Part shown: one piece after another, positions 26,905-34,563 of the stretch | Layout of the letters: each line of letters starts with the position of its first letter | Position numbering within the stretch: the stretch's first letter is position 1 | Assembly: GCF_000374185.1 (NCBI RefSeq) | Contig: NZ_KB910518.1 | Location: forward strand, 6,185,623-6,249,622 | Reading direction: 5' to 3' | Origin: Paenibacillus sp. HW567 | GTDB lineage: Bacteria; Bacillota; Bacilli; Paenibacillales; Paenibacillaceae | DNA length: 64,000 nt | Notes under the pieces: generated by a model | What the model was told of the DNA's origin: nothing | What the model saw: the letters and a program-made list of their open reading frames with translations, nothing else | Databases searched by the model: none | Position numbers and translations under genes: made by a program

Positions 26905-27085
26905 TTTACTCTCCCTGTCTTACAATAGTTGCTGATTCAGAAATCCTGTGATTGTGTTCGTCTACGACGTCCAACGGAACCACACCTCTCTTTTGTACTG
27001 CCTGATTGTATTATGTGCATGTACAGTTTTTTTATACAAGGCTCTAAAAATAAAAATGGTTCAGAGGCGAAGTGTGCCAGCTTAA

Positions 27086-27283
27086 TTAGTGAACACGAGC
27101 CTTCTCAACCTTTTTCCACTTGCGGTTTTTATTTGTGGTTTCAGGGAAGGTGTCGCCTTTCTCCATCTTGATCTGCTTCGGATTCTGAATTTCCGTATGG
27201 AAGCTCCGCGCCTCGCCTACCTCGGTGTACAAGCCTGGATTGGGGGCCTTGTCGCCTTTTTCATATTCTGTTTTTTCGCCCAT
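27086..27283 (-). CDS. YjzC-like small protein
   Basis: A 65-aa protein starting MGEKTEYEKGDKAPNPGLYTE; AAGGAGAG lies seven nt upstream of this ATG, favouring it over the longer frame. GDKAPNPGLYTEVGE and KMEKGDTFPETTNKNRKW match the YjzC family of small Bacillus proteins of unknown function. Lys-rich toward the C-terminus. It is head-on to its neighbours and flanked by its own terminators, so it is monocistronic. Confidence 0.8.
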   Translation of the reverse strand: MGEKTEYEKGDKAPNPGLYTEVGEARSFHTEIQNPKQIKMEKGDTFPETTNKNRKWKKVEKARVH

Positions 27284-27392
27284 GATATCTCTCCTTCTGT
27301 AAGCATAGTAAATGCACTGTATATTGTGCGCACAGAGGATTGTCTTCATGTAAATTTTTTAAGGCCCAAGATCTGCCGTGCTTGAATAATGC

Positions 27393-27421
27393 TTGCAATC
27401 ATCAGAACAATTTGGTATATT
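27393..27421 (+). promoter_or_regulatory. rpsF-ssb-rpsR promoter
   Basis: TTGCAA (27393-27398), exactly 17 nt, TATATT (27416-27421). It would start transcription near 27428 and give a ~75-nt leader to rpsF. Confidence 0.75.
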
Positions 27422-27452
27422 AATTTGGTGCGAGTCTATGTTTGTGCTCGTT

Positions 27453-27491
27453 CCTTGCTCCTGACGCGATCAGGGGCCGAAGACCATAAGG
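27453..27491 (+). promoter_or_regulatory. Candidate S6:S18-binding leader RNA
   Basis: The leader can fold CCTT (27453-27456) with AAGG (27488-27491), and CTCCTGA (27458-27464) with TCAGGGG (27470-27476), leaving an internal loop that begins CCGAAG. Known rpsF leaders bind the S6:S18 complex through an internal loop carrying a CCG trinucleotide that mimics the rRNA site. The outer stem includes part of the rpsF ribosome site AAGGAGG, which would allow autoregulation. Confidence 0.55.
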
Positions 27492-27502
27492 AGGTGAAAA
27501 TT

Positions 27503-27790
27503 ATGCGCAAATATGAAGTCATGTACATTATTCGTCCTGACATTGAACAAGAAGCCGTTCAAGCAGCAGTCGAAAAATTCCAAGGCATCATCTCCAACGG
27601 CGGAGGAGAAATTACAAAGCACGATGTGCAGGGTAAGCGCCGTCTTGCGTATGAGATCAAGAAGTTCCGTGATGGCGTTTATGTTCTGGTTAACTTCACT
27701 GCAGAACCTGCAGTAGTTACTGAAATGGAACGTATCATGAAGATTTCCGACGAAGTCATTCGTTATCTCATTACGAACGACGTTGCCTAA
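27503..27790 (+). CDS. rpsF: 30S ribosomal protein S6
   Basis: A 95-aa S6 protein (MRKYEVMYIIRPDIE ... VLVNFTAEPAVVTEMERIMKISDEVIRYLI). AAGGAGGTG precedes the ATG at 27503; an upstream in-frame extension lacks support. It binds S18 on the 30S platform. First gene of the conserved rpsF-ssb-rpsR operon. Confidence 0.98.
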   Translation: MRKYEVMYIIRPDIEQEAVQAAVEKFQGIISNGGGEITKHDVQGKRRLAYEIKKFRDGVYVLVNFTAEPAVVTEMERIMKISDEVIRYLITNDVA

Positions 27791-27839
27791 GGTATTGACA
27801 AGCTTTGTAATGAATCGCTCTACAAGGAGGGGAACATAA

Positions 27840-28346
27840 TTGTTGAACCGTATCATTCTGATCGGTCGGTTGACCCGTGACCCGGAACTTCGCTATACTC
27901 CTGCTGGTGTTGCCGTAACGCAGTTTACGCTTGCCGTAGACCGCAACTTTACGGGCCAGAACGGTGAACGCGAAGCGGACTTTATCCCGGTAGTAACCTG
28001 GAGACAACTGGCTGAAACCTGTGCCAATTATTTGCGCAAAGGACGTCTGACAGCCGTGGAAGGCCGCATCCAAGTACGGAATTACGAGAATAATGAAGGT
28101 AAGCGTGTATACGTTACTGAAGTTATTGCCGATAATGTCCGTTTCCTGGAATCATCGCAGAATCGTGAAGGCGGAAATGCATCAGGCAGTGGAAGTATGC
28201 CCGAAGAACCAGCCTATGGCGGGGGGAACGGCGGTAACAGTGGACGCGGAAATAGCAATAATTTCTCGCGCAGCAACAATAATCAAGATCCTTTTTCGGG
28301 CGATGGAAAACCGATCGACATATCGGACGATGATTTGCCATTTTAA
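27840..28346 (+). CDS. ssb: Single-stranded DNA-binding protein
   Basis: OB-fold protein of 168 aa that coats single-stranded DNA and recruits repair and replication partners. The OB domain is at 1-106 (MLNRIILIGRLTRDPELRYT; WRQLAETCANYLRKG), followed by a Gly/Asn/Ser-rich linker and the acidic tip ISDDDLPF. The start is TTG, followed by a second TTG codon; AAGGAGGGG lies seven nt upstream. Confidence 0.98.
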   Translation: MLNRIILIGRLTRDPELRYTPAGVAVTQFTLAVDRNFTGQNGEREADFIPVVTWRQLAETCANYLRKGRLTAVEGRIQVRNYENNEGKRVYVTEVIADNVRFLESSQNREGGNASGSGSMPEEPAYGGGNGGNSGRGNSNNFSRSNNNQDPFSGDGKPIDISDDDLPF

Positions 28347-28366
28347 TAAGGAAGGACTGAACTGAC

Positions 28367-28639
28367 ATGGCTTTCAAGCAAAGAGAAGGCGGAGACAACG
28401 ACAAAAGACCAGCACGTCGTGGTGGACGCAACAAGCGTAAGAAAGTGTGCTACTTCACTGTGAACAAGATTACTCACATTGATTATAAAGACACTGAGCT
28501 TCTTAAGAAGTTCATCAGCGAACGCGGAAAGATTTTGCCGCGTCGTGTAACGGGTACAAGTGCAAAATACCAACGCGCTCTGACCATTGCTGTAAAACGC
28601 TCGCGTCAAATCGCGTTGCTGCCTTACACAACGGAATAA
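28367..28639 (+). CDS. rpsR: 30S ribosomal protein S18
   Basis: A 90-aa S18 with the conserved core VCYFTVNKITHIDYKDTELLKKFISERGKILPRRVTG. The N-terminal ~22 residues are rich in Arg, Lys, Asp and Gly. Preceded by AAGGA and followed by a strong terminator. Confidence 0.98.
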   Translation: MAFKQREGGDNDKRPARRGGRNKRKKVCYFTVNKITHIDYKDTELLKKFISERGKILPRRVTGTSAKYQRALTIAVKRSRQIALLPYTTE

Positions 28640-28650
28640 GACGTTATACG

Positions 28651-28678
28651 AAGCAGCCGGGAAACCGGCTGCTTTTTT
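28651..28678 (+). terminator. rpsF operon terminator
   Basis: AAGCAGCCGG (28651-28660), GAAA tetraloop, CCGGCTGCTT (28665-28674), then a T-run. Confidence 0.93.
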
Positions 28679-28743
28679 GGTGCAAATTTTGCGGCCTTGG
28701 CGTGGATTTTTTATAAAACAGACTCCTGCACCCCGGCTGTCAA

Positions 28744-28772
28744 TTGACGTAGAATACAGAATGTAGTAAATT
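28744..28772 (+). promoter_or_regulatory. Candidate promoter of the MutS2-like gene leader
   Basis: TTGACG (28744-28749), 17 nt, TAAATT (28767-28772). It would start an RNA near 28779, 26 nt before the short ORF at 28805. Confidence 0.45.
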
Positions 28773-28779
28773 ACAGATA

Positions 28780-29148
28780 TCCTATAACTAAAGGGGAAAT
28801 ATTGATGTCGGTGAGCGTTCTTAACTAAGCAATTTCATATCATCTGATTAACAAGCTGCGCAGGTCTCACTTTATAAGTGATACATGTGCTCTATTTGAA
28901 TATGTCCGCGGAGGATCTAATCAAAGCTTGTTGAAGGATGAATGATTTAGTTAAGAACACACGCGAAGCGTCATAAAGCCTCTTAACGGCTAATGATCTC
29001 TTTGTTATTAAACCGTGCTCTTGCAGCACGGTTTTTCTGTTGTCAGATATGCTCCCCGCAAGGTGTGGAGCTGACAGAATACAAAGAGGGCAATAGTCTG
29101 CTAAGTGAGGGCAAAGACCGCCGTGGTGGCAGTCTTTGCCCTTTTTTG
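28780..29148 (+). promoter_or_regulatory. Structured leader with uORF, competing stems and two terminators
   Basis: After the 7-codon ORF, GTTCTTAACTAA (28817-28828, its last codons) pairs perfectly with TTAGTTAAGAAC (28947-28958). AACAAGCT/AGCTTGTT (28850-28857, 28925-28932) and CACTTTATAAGTG (28868-28880) nest inside. The 3' arm's GTTAAGA can instead pair with a second TCTTAAC at 28981-28987. Terminator 1 is AAACCGTGCT/AGCACGGTTT (29010-29034) plus T-tail; terminator 2 is GGGCAAAGAC/GTCTTTGCCC (29109-29141) plus TTTTTT. A second GAGGGCAA (29086-29093) could compete for terminator 2. This reads like ribosome-dependent attenuation; regulation is inferred. Confidence 0.55.
28805..28828 (+). 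CDS. Candidate leader peptide MSVSVLN
   Basis: A 7-codon ORF (ATG to TAA) with AAAGGGG seven nt upstream, a better-placed ribosome site than many real genes here have. Its last three codons plus stop form the 5' arm of the long leader stem, so a ribosome on it would block that stem. No homologue is recognised. Confidence 0.45.
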   Translation: MSVSVLN

Positions 29149-29215
29149 CGTTAGCGTTAGGAAATAGCTCTGCCAGCCTGAGAACTCAGGCGAGGAATGA
29201 AGGAGGATTACGAAG

Positions 29216-31222
29216 ATGAATTCACAAAGCCTGAACACCCTGGAATACGAAGAGATCAAGCAGGAGCTGGGGCGGCATGCGGTATCTTATGAGGGGAAAA
29301 GACATGTGAATGAGCTTAAACCCATGACTTATCTGCCGGCGATTCATAGGGCGATGGATGAAGCCGCTGAGGCCAAGGAGCTGCTGGAAAGAGGTGCGAG
29401 TGTGCCGATTCCTTCATTAGAGGGGATGGAGTGGATCATCTCGCTGCTTGGCACGGGTTATCTGTACAGTGTGCAGGATTTTACATCGGTCTCCCTGTTT
29501 CTGAACAGTTGCGGCCAGTTGCGCAAATATATGGCCTCCAAGGAGCAGAGTGCTCCACGGATTGCCTCATATGCGGCTTCAATGCTGGAGCTTAGCCCTG
29601 TACGGGAGGAGATTGAACGCTGTATCCGTTTTGGAGCTATTGATGACCAGGCCAGCAAGGGACTGGAGCGGGTCCGTAAACGGCTGACCGTGACCAAAGA
29701 TCGGCTGCAAAGAAAAATTGAGGGTGTGATGTCCAGGCATCAGGCAATTCTGCAGGAGAATCTGGTCAGTATGCGCGGTGGACGGTATGTCATCCCTGTA
29801 AAAAGGGAATATCACAAGCAGGTGAAGGGTGCGGTGCTGGATCAGTCAACCAGCGGTCAGACGGTATTTGTGGAGCCTTATGAGATTGCTGCTTTGCAGG
29901 GAGAGCTTGAGCTGTTGTCAGCCGATGAGGCACGGGAAGAAACGCTGATTCTAAGTATGCTGACCGGTCTTCTCGAGGAGGAGCAGGCGGGGCTGCGTCT
30001 AAATGTTGAAATCACTGGTAATTACGATTTTATATTTGCCAAAGCCAAATATGGACGGACGCTGGGCGCAAGAGCAGTGTCCTTGAATGATAATGGCTAC
30101 CTGCGAATGAACGGCGGCAGGCATCCGAAGCTGAAGGATATGGTGCCGGTCAGCCTGGAATTCGGCAAAGGGTATAAATCTTTGATTGTCACCGGGCCAA
30201 ATACAGGCGGCAAAACGGTTGTGCTGAAAACACTCGGGCTGCTGACGCTGATGGTGCAATCCGGACTGCTGATTCCTGCAGAGGAAGGGAGCAATTTCAC
30301 AGTATTTACGGATGTGATCAGTGTGATCGGAGACGGACAGAGCCTCACACAGTCGCTAAGCACCTTCTCGGCCCAGATGAAGAGTATTGAGGGGATGCTG
30401 AGGGATGCAGGCAAAGGCGTGCTGCTGTTGATTGATGAGCTGGCAGCCGGTACGGACCCGGAAGAGGGCTTTGCGCTGTCTATCGCAATTCTTGAGGAGT
30501 TGAACCGCAAAGGCGCCAATATTATGGTGACTACGCATTTTAATGAGCTGAAGGTCTTCGCTGCCTCCACCTCCGGGTTCCAAAATGCGCGGATGGAGTT
30601 TGATAAGGATACGCTGCAGCCGCTCTACCGGCTGACGATTGGCGAGGCGGGCGAAAGCTACGCTTTGCAGATTGCCGAGAAGCTGGGGATACCGGAAGCG
30701 GTCATCCGGCGCTCGCAGGAGCTGGTCGTGCAGCAGCGCGAACTAGACGGGAACAGAAGGTCCAGGAACCGATTCAATGTGCAGGGAGGCCATAAAACGC
30801 CTGAGGTCGGCAAGGATGCCGGCAGAGAAGGGCCTGTAGGTCCAAAATCAGCTATTAACGGAGCAGAGAATACTTCAACACGCCTAATTGATGAGGAGCA
30901 GGTACAACAGCCATCCGACGGTCAAGGGCAGAGAAAGGATTTTGAAATCGGGGATGCGGTGTATGTCAGTTCGATGGGGCGGACGGGAATTGTCTATGAG
31001 AAGAGGGACGCACGGGGAATGGTCGGGGTAATGATTCAAAAGCAAAAAATGAGGTTCAATCATAAACGGCTAAAGATTTACCTTTCCAAAGGGGAGCTGT
31101 ATCCGGATGACTATGATTTTGATATTATTTTCGAGAGCAAGGATACGCGGAAAAAGCGCAAGCTGATGCGTAGAAAGCATGTGGAGGGCCTGACTATCGT
31201 CAATAAAGATGAAGAGAGGTAA
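29216..31222 (+). CDS. MutS2-like ATPase lacking the Smr domain
   Basis: A 668-aa MutS-family protein built like MutS2: core/lever helices (1-300), ATPase domain with Walker A TGPNTGGKT (from residue 326), Walker B LLLIDELAAGTDP (~403-415) and TTHFNELK, then a ~65-residue low-complexity linker and a KOW-like segment (FEIGDAVYVSSMGRTGIVYEK). Bacterial MutS2 usually continues into a C-terminal Smr nuclease domain near 785 aa; here the protein stops after a basic tail and has none. MutS2 in B. subtilis acts on collided ribosomes; a role for this shorter paralogue is inference. AAGGAGG precedes the ATG. It stands alone behind an unusual leader. Confidence 0.85.
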   Translation: MNSQSLNTLEYEEIKQELGRHAVSYEGKRHVNELKPMTYLPAIHRAMDEAAEAKELLERGASVPIPSLEGMEWIISLLGTGYLYSVQDFTSVSLFLNSCGQLRKYMASKEQSAPRIASYAASMLELSPVREEIERCIRFGAIDDQASKGLERVRKRLTVTKDRLQRKIEGVMSRHQAILQENLVSMRGGRYVIPVKREYHKQVKGAVLDQSTSGQTVFVEPYEIAALQGELELLSADEAREETLILSMLTGLLEEEQAGLRLNVEITGNYDFIFAKAKYGRTLGARAVSLNDNGYLRMNGGRHPKLKDMVPVSLEFGKGYKSLIVTGPNTGGKTVVLKTLGLLTLMVQSGLLIPAEEGSNFTVFTDVISVIGDGQSLTQSLSTFSAQMKSIEGMLRDAGKGVLLLIDELAAGTDPEEGFALSIAILEELNRKGANIMVTTHFNELKVFAASTSGFQNARMEFDKDTLQPLYRLTIGEAGESYALQIAEKLGIPEAVIRRSQELVVQQRELDGNRRSRNRFNVQGGHKTPEVGKDAGREGPVGPKSAINGAENTSTRLIDEEQVQQPSDGQGQRKDFEIGDAVYVSSMGRTGIVYEKRDARGMVGVMIQKQKMRFNHKRLKIYLSKGELYPDDYDFDIIFESKDTRKKRKLMRRKHVEGLTIVNKDEER

Positions 31223-31241
31223 GAGGTGCTGAATGCTTGGA

Positions 31242-31270
31242 GGTCCGCCCGTATGGGTGGGCCTTTTTTG
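31242..31270 (+). terminator. Terminator of the MutS2-like gene
   Basis: GGTCCGCCC (31242-31250), GTAT, GGGTGGGCC (31255-31263), then TTTTTT. Confidence 0.88.
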
Positions 31271-31466
31271 TCAGCCGCATCTGGCTGATTTCTTTAATTT
31301 GTCAGCGATATCTTTTGTTTTTCCACTATATGTAAGAGTTCTCATGAGCTATATTGAAAAGCAAATATCTTGCCCGAGAGAGGAGGATAGGGACTTAAAC
31401 GGGGGTGTATTGTATTCACAGCCACGACTGCAAGCGTTCTCATTTTGTCAACAAAGGAGCTGACTA

Positions 31467-34226
31467 ATGAACATGCATTTGCGAATTAAAAAGAAAGCTG
31501 TTTCCAGAATTTCTGCAGCACTGTTGATTGCTGCGCTGGTTGCGACAGGCATGCCGTTACAAGTACAAGCTGGGGATACTTGGCCGTTCAAAGGGGAAGC
31601 AGCACATGGCGTGAACCAGCCAAGTGTACATGGATACACAAGCGGCCACATTCTGGACTGGAGTCCGGAAACGGACCGCGATGCGGAGATGCTGCGATCC
31701 TTTGTTCCTTTGCAGCACAGAATTGCTCCATTTGCGGCCACACAGGCTAAACCCAACCTGAATCCAAATGTAAAGATGACCAACGTGAGCGGCGATTACG
31801 GGAATGCCTTCATCGAAAATGCTGCCTATACGAACAAGTTCGCCCAGTACCACTTCGGCTTTTGGCAGTATGTGGACTATTGGTCGCCTTGGCATGGAAC
31901 GGCCTCGGCCTATACGCCGACTGAATATTATGATGATACTGCCCAAGCGGACTGGAAGCAGAAGTGGTTCGAATTCGGGAGCCTGAATATTCCGAACCCG
32001 ACCTATACAGATGCCGCTCATAAGAATGGCGTATTGTCTCTGGCCGGCATCTTTTTCTCCAACAATGACCGTGGACAGCAGACGTATAAACAGATGATTG
32101 TAAAGGACGCCAGCGGCGGGTTTCCTGTTGCCAAGAAACTGGTCCAGATGGCCAAATACTTCGGCTATGACGGATATTTCATCAATCAGGAGGAACTAAG
32201 CCCCAACGTTCAAACGAGCGATATTCCAGACTATATTGAATTTATTAAGACACTGAAAAAGGGCGGATTATACGTGCAATGGTATGACTCCCTGAATACG
32301 TCCAGCGGGCAAAATACTTTTGCAAGAACCTTCAACGACAGCAATATTTCACTGCTATATGATAAGAACAAGAAGGAGGCGGTCTCTGACTCTTATTTCT
32401 TTGATTACGGTGTAGGTCAGACCCAAATTAATAGCGCCAAGTCCTACCTGAACCAGTTGAATGCCAATTCGGGAACCACCTATTCCATTTATGATGTCGG
32501 CTTTGCCGGTCTGGAAGCGGGACGGGACAGATTCACCTCAACTAATGTTAATGCGCTGAAAAGCAAACTGGACGGAAGCGGTGTGCCGCTTGTCAGTATA
32601 GCGACGCTTGGAGCCGACTTTGTTCATGCCGGTTACAATGATAATCTGGCTTGGCCGTCAAATGACCGGGCAAATAATGACTATCAGTGGGAGACGAAGA
32701 AAAGAGAGCAGCAATGGTGGTCTAGCCCGAACGCGAATCCCCGGGAAACGGCTGCTTCCACCGCTTGGCCGGGAATTTCGTCAGTCATTACGGAGCGTTC
32801 CGTCATTGGAACCACTAACTTCTATACGAACTTCAACACAGGCCACGGTCTGTCGTATTACAAAGCCGGTGCGGTTTCCAGTAATGATGAATGGTCCAAT
32901 ATGAGTCTGCAGGATGTGCCGGTAACCTGGCAATGGTGGCAGGATACCACCGGCAGCAGGTTGACGGTCGATTATGACTACGGTTCTAAATATAAGAAGG
33001 ACCCGGCTTTTGGCTATGCACAAATTGGAGGCTACGATGGAGGCAGCTCGCTTGCAATAAGCGGAAATCTTAATGCCGAGAACTTCCTGCGTCTGTACAA
33101 AACGGAGCTAGAGGTCAAAACCACCTCCAAGCTGTCGGTTACGTACAACAAACCTTCACTGAATGATGCTTCTTCGATGTCCGTCGGCCTGATCTTTAAA
33201 GACCAGCCGAACACGGTTGTCAAAGTGCCTGTAGCTGACGGCGGCAAAACAGCCGGCTGGACAACTAAAGAATTGGATCTTAGCATGTATGCCGGTAAGA
33301 CCATCGCCGCTTTCGGTCTCGTTGCTGCTCCGAACGGCAGCCCGATTGCCGGCTATCAGATGAATGTCGGGCAGCTCCGGATTTATGACGGGACAGCCGC
33401 TCTTCCGGCAGCTCCGACAGGTCTTGCCTTGACCAATGTGTTCACCGATACCAATGAAATGGTTATCCAATGGGACATCAATACGAATTATTCGCAAGTT
33501 AAAAATTATAATGTCTACGTCAATGATGTATTCGTTGGCGGGAAATACGACAAAACCTTCTACATCAAAAAACTGCCGGCCCGTTCAGGGGTTGTAAAAG
33601 TAATTCCGGTGGGAGCCGATGGCCGGGAAGGTGCAGCAGCAACGCTGCCGTTCGATCTGAACGCCGCCGTTTCCGGCATCGAAGCCGTTTCCAGGGACAA
33701 TGGGGAGCTTGCCGTATCATGGACGAATCCTGCGGCAGCATCCGGCGCAATTACAGTAAGCGTGAAATCGCTGAACTGGACGACAACGGCAGCGCCGGTA
33801 TCCGCAGCCAAGACGGTCCCGGCGGGAGCGACTTCCGCACTGTTTACGGGCATGCCAATCAATGGCGATGACTATGTTGTCAGCATAGCAGTGGGTAACC
33901 GGCACCCGGTTGCGAAGAGCGGCAATTTTATTGACAAGACGATAGAGCCTTATGCGGACGCTTGGTCCTGGAAGGGAAACACGCTTAGCCTGCCGATGCC
34001 GAACACAAGAGACTGGCGTTATCTGTATGTCTACGAGAATGGGGTAGCCATGCAGTTCGATACCACTTATTCATCCGGCAAGAAACCATATATCGTTCGC
34101 GGACGTTCTACAAAGGCCTCCTTGTTTGTAACGCCTGCTTCTGCTTCAAGCACTATTACGCTTGTTATGGAGGATTACGCCGGCAACAAATCCGCACCTG
34201 TATATGTGCGCGGCTCTGGAGAATAG
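31467..34226 (+). CDS. Secreted GH85 endo-beta-N-acetylglucosaminidase
   Basis: A 919-aa exported enzyme. The signal peptide ends near residue 35 (LQVQA-GD). The GH85 catalytic barrel spans about 100-430: FGFWQYVDYWSPWHG, then the active-site motif YFINQEE with N240 (orienting) and E242 (acid/base), then YVQWYDSLN. GH85 enzymes cut between the two GlcNAc residues of N-glycan cores. After it come a beta-rich module (~500-640) and an Fn3-like domain (~650-720, PAAPTGLALTNVF). No sorting motif or membrane anchor is seen, so it is probably released. AAAGGAG precedes the ATG. Monocistronic; target glycan unknown. Confidence 0.88.
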   Translation: MNMHLRIKKKAVSRISAALLIAALVATGMPLQVQAGDTWPFKGEAAHGVNQPSVHGYTSGHILDWSPETDRDAEMLRSFVPLQHRIAPFAATQAKPNLNPNVKMTNVSGDYGNAFIENAAYTNKFAQYHFGFWQYVDYWSPWHGTASAYTPTEYYDDTAQADWKQKWFEFGSLNIPNPTYTDAAHKNGVLSLAGIFFSNNDRGQQTYKQMIVKDASGGFPVAKKLVQMAKYFGYDGYFINQEELSPNVQTSDIPDYIEFIKTLKKGGLYVQWYDSLNTSSGQNTFARTFNDSNISLLYDKNKKEAVSDSYFFDYGVGQTQINSAKSYLNQLNANSGTTYSIYDVGFAGLEAGRDRFTSTNVNALKSKLDGSGVPLVSIATLGADFVHAGYNDNLAWPSNDRANNDYQWETKKREQQWWSSPNANPRETAASTAWPGISSVITERSVIGTTNFYTNFNTGHGLSYYKAGAVSSNDEWSNMSLQDVPVTWQWWQDTTGSRLTVDYDYGSKYKKDPAFGYAQIGGYDGGSSLAISGNLNAENFLRLYKTELEVKTTSKLSVTYNKPSLNDASSMSVGLIFKDQPNTVVKVPVADGGKTAGWTTKELDLSMYAGKTIAAFGLVAAPNGSPIAGYQMNVGQLRIYDGTAALPAAPTGLALTNVFTDTNEMVIQWDINTNYSQVKNYNVYVNDVFVGGKYDKTFYIKKLPARSGVVKVIPVGADGREGAAATLPFDLNAAVSGIEAVSRDNGELAVSWTNPAAASGAITVSVKSLNWTTTAAPVSAAKTVPAGATSALFTGMPINGDDYVVSIAVGNRHPVAKSGNFIDKTIEPYADAWSWKGNTLSLPMPNTRDWRYLYVYENGVAMQFDTTYSSGKKPYIVRGRSTKASLFVTPASASSTITLVMEDYAGNKSAPVYVRGSGE

Positions 34227-34237
34227 TTATGCAGCAG

Positions 34238-34278
34238 GAGCGTTCCGCTCAGATTTTTTGGGCGGAGCGCTCTTTTTT
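34238..34278 (+). terminator. GH85 gene terminator
   Basis: GAGCGTTCCGC (34238-34248) with GCGGAGCGCTC (34262-34272), one G-U pair, then a T-run. Confidence 0.88.
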
Positions 34279-34529
34279 CAATTTCGGGCAGCAAGCAAAT
34301 ATCCCCCCAATAGCTCTTAACCTCCGGTTGGGCAGGTGGGGCTTTTTAGCGTTTTTAGCGGCGAGTTGAGCCTTGTTGGCACCGAAGGAGGCATGTTATG
34401 AAGCTATAACTCTGGTAATCCAAGAATTTCGTTGATATACTTGAGCGGAATCTGTCATTTTCTTTTTATTCTGTGGAAATATAATGGCATATATATAGAA
34501 CTAGGGGGCTTTTTAAGAAAAGTGCTTGC

Positions 34530-34543
34530 GGAGAGCGCTTACA
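34530..34543. promoter_or_regulatory. Possible CcpA (cre) site
   Basis: GGAGAGCGCTTACA matches the cre consensus TGWAANCGNTNWCA at 12 of 14 positions and lies 21 nt before the start of the binding-protein gene, where CcpA would block transcription. Weak evidence. Confidence 0.3.
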
Positions 34544-34563
34544 TTTGAGAAGGGAAGGACTAT

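Noticed and set aside
26929..27171. 80-aa plus-strand frame upstream of rpsF
   Set aside because: It is antisense to the better supported YjzC-like gene, has no ribosome site and no recognisable pattern.
31233..31463. 76-aa frame after the MutS2-like gene
   Set aside because: It begins inside the terminator hairpin and shows no ribosome site.
34398..34409. Three-codon ORF (MKL) with a good AAGGAGG site upstream of the peptide-binding protein
   Set aside because: Too short to judge, not tied to any hairpin pair; probably chance or a decayed start.
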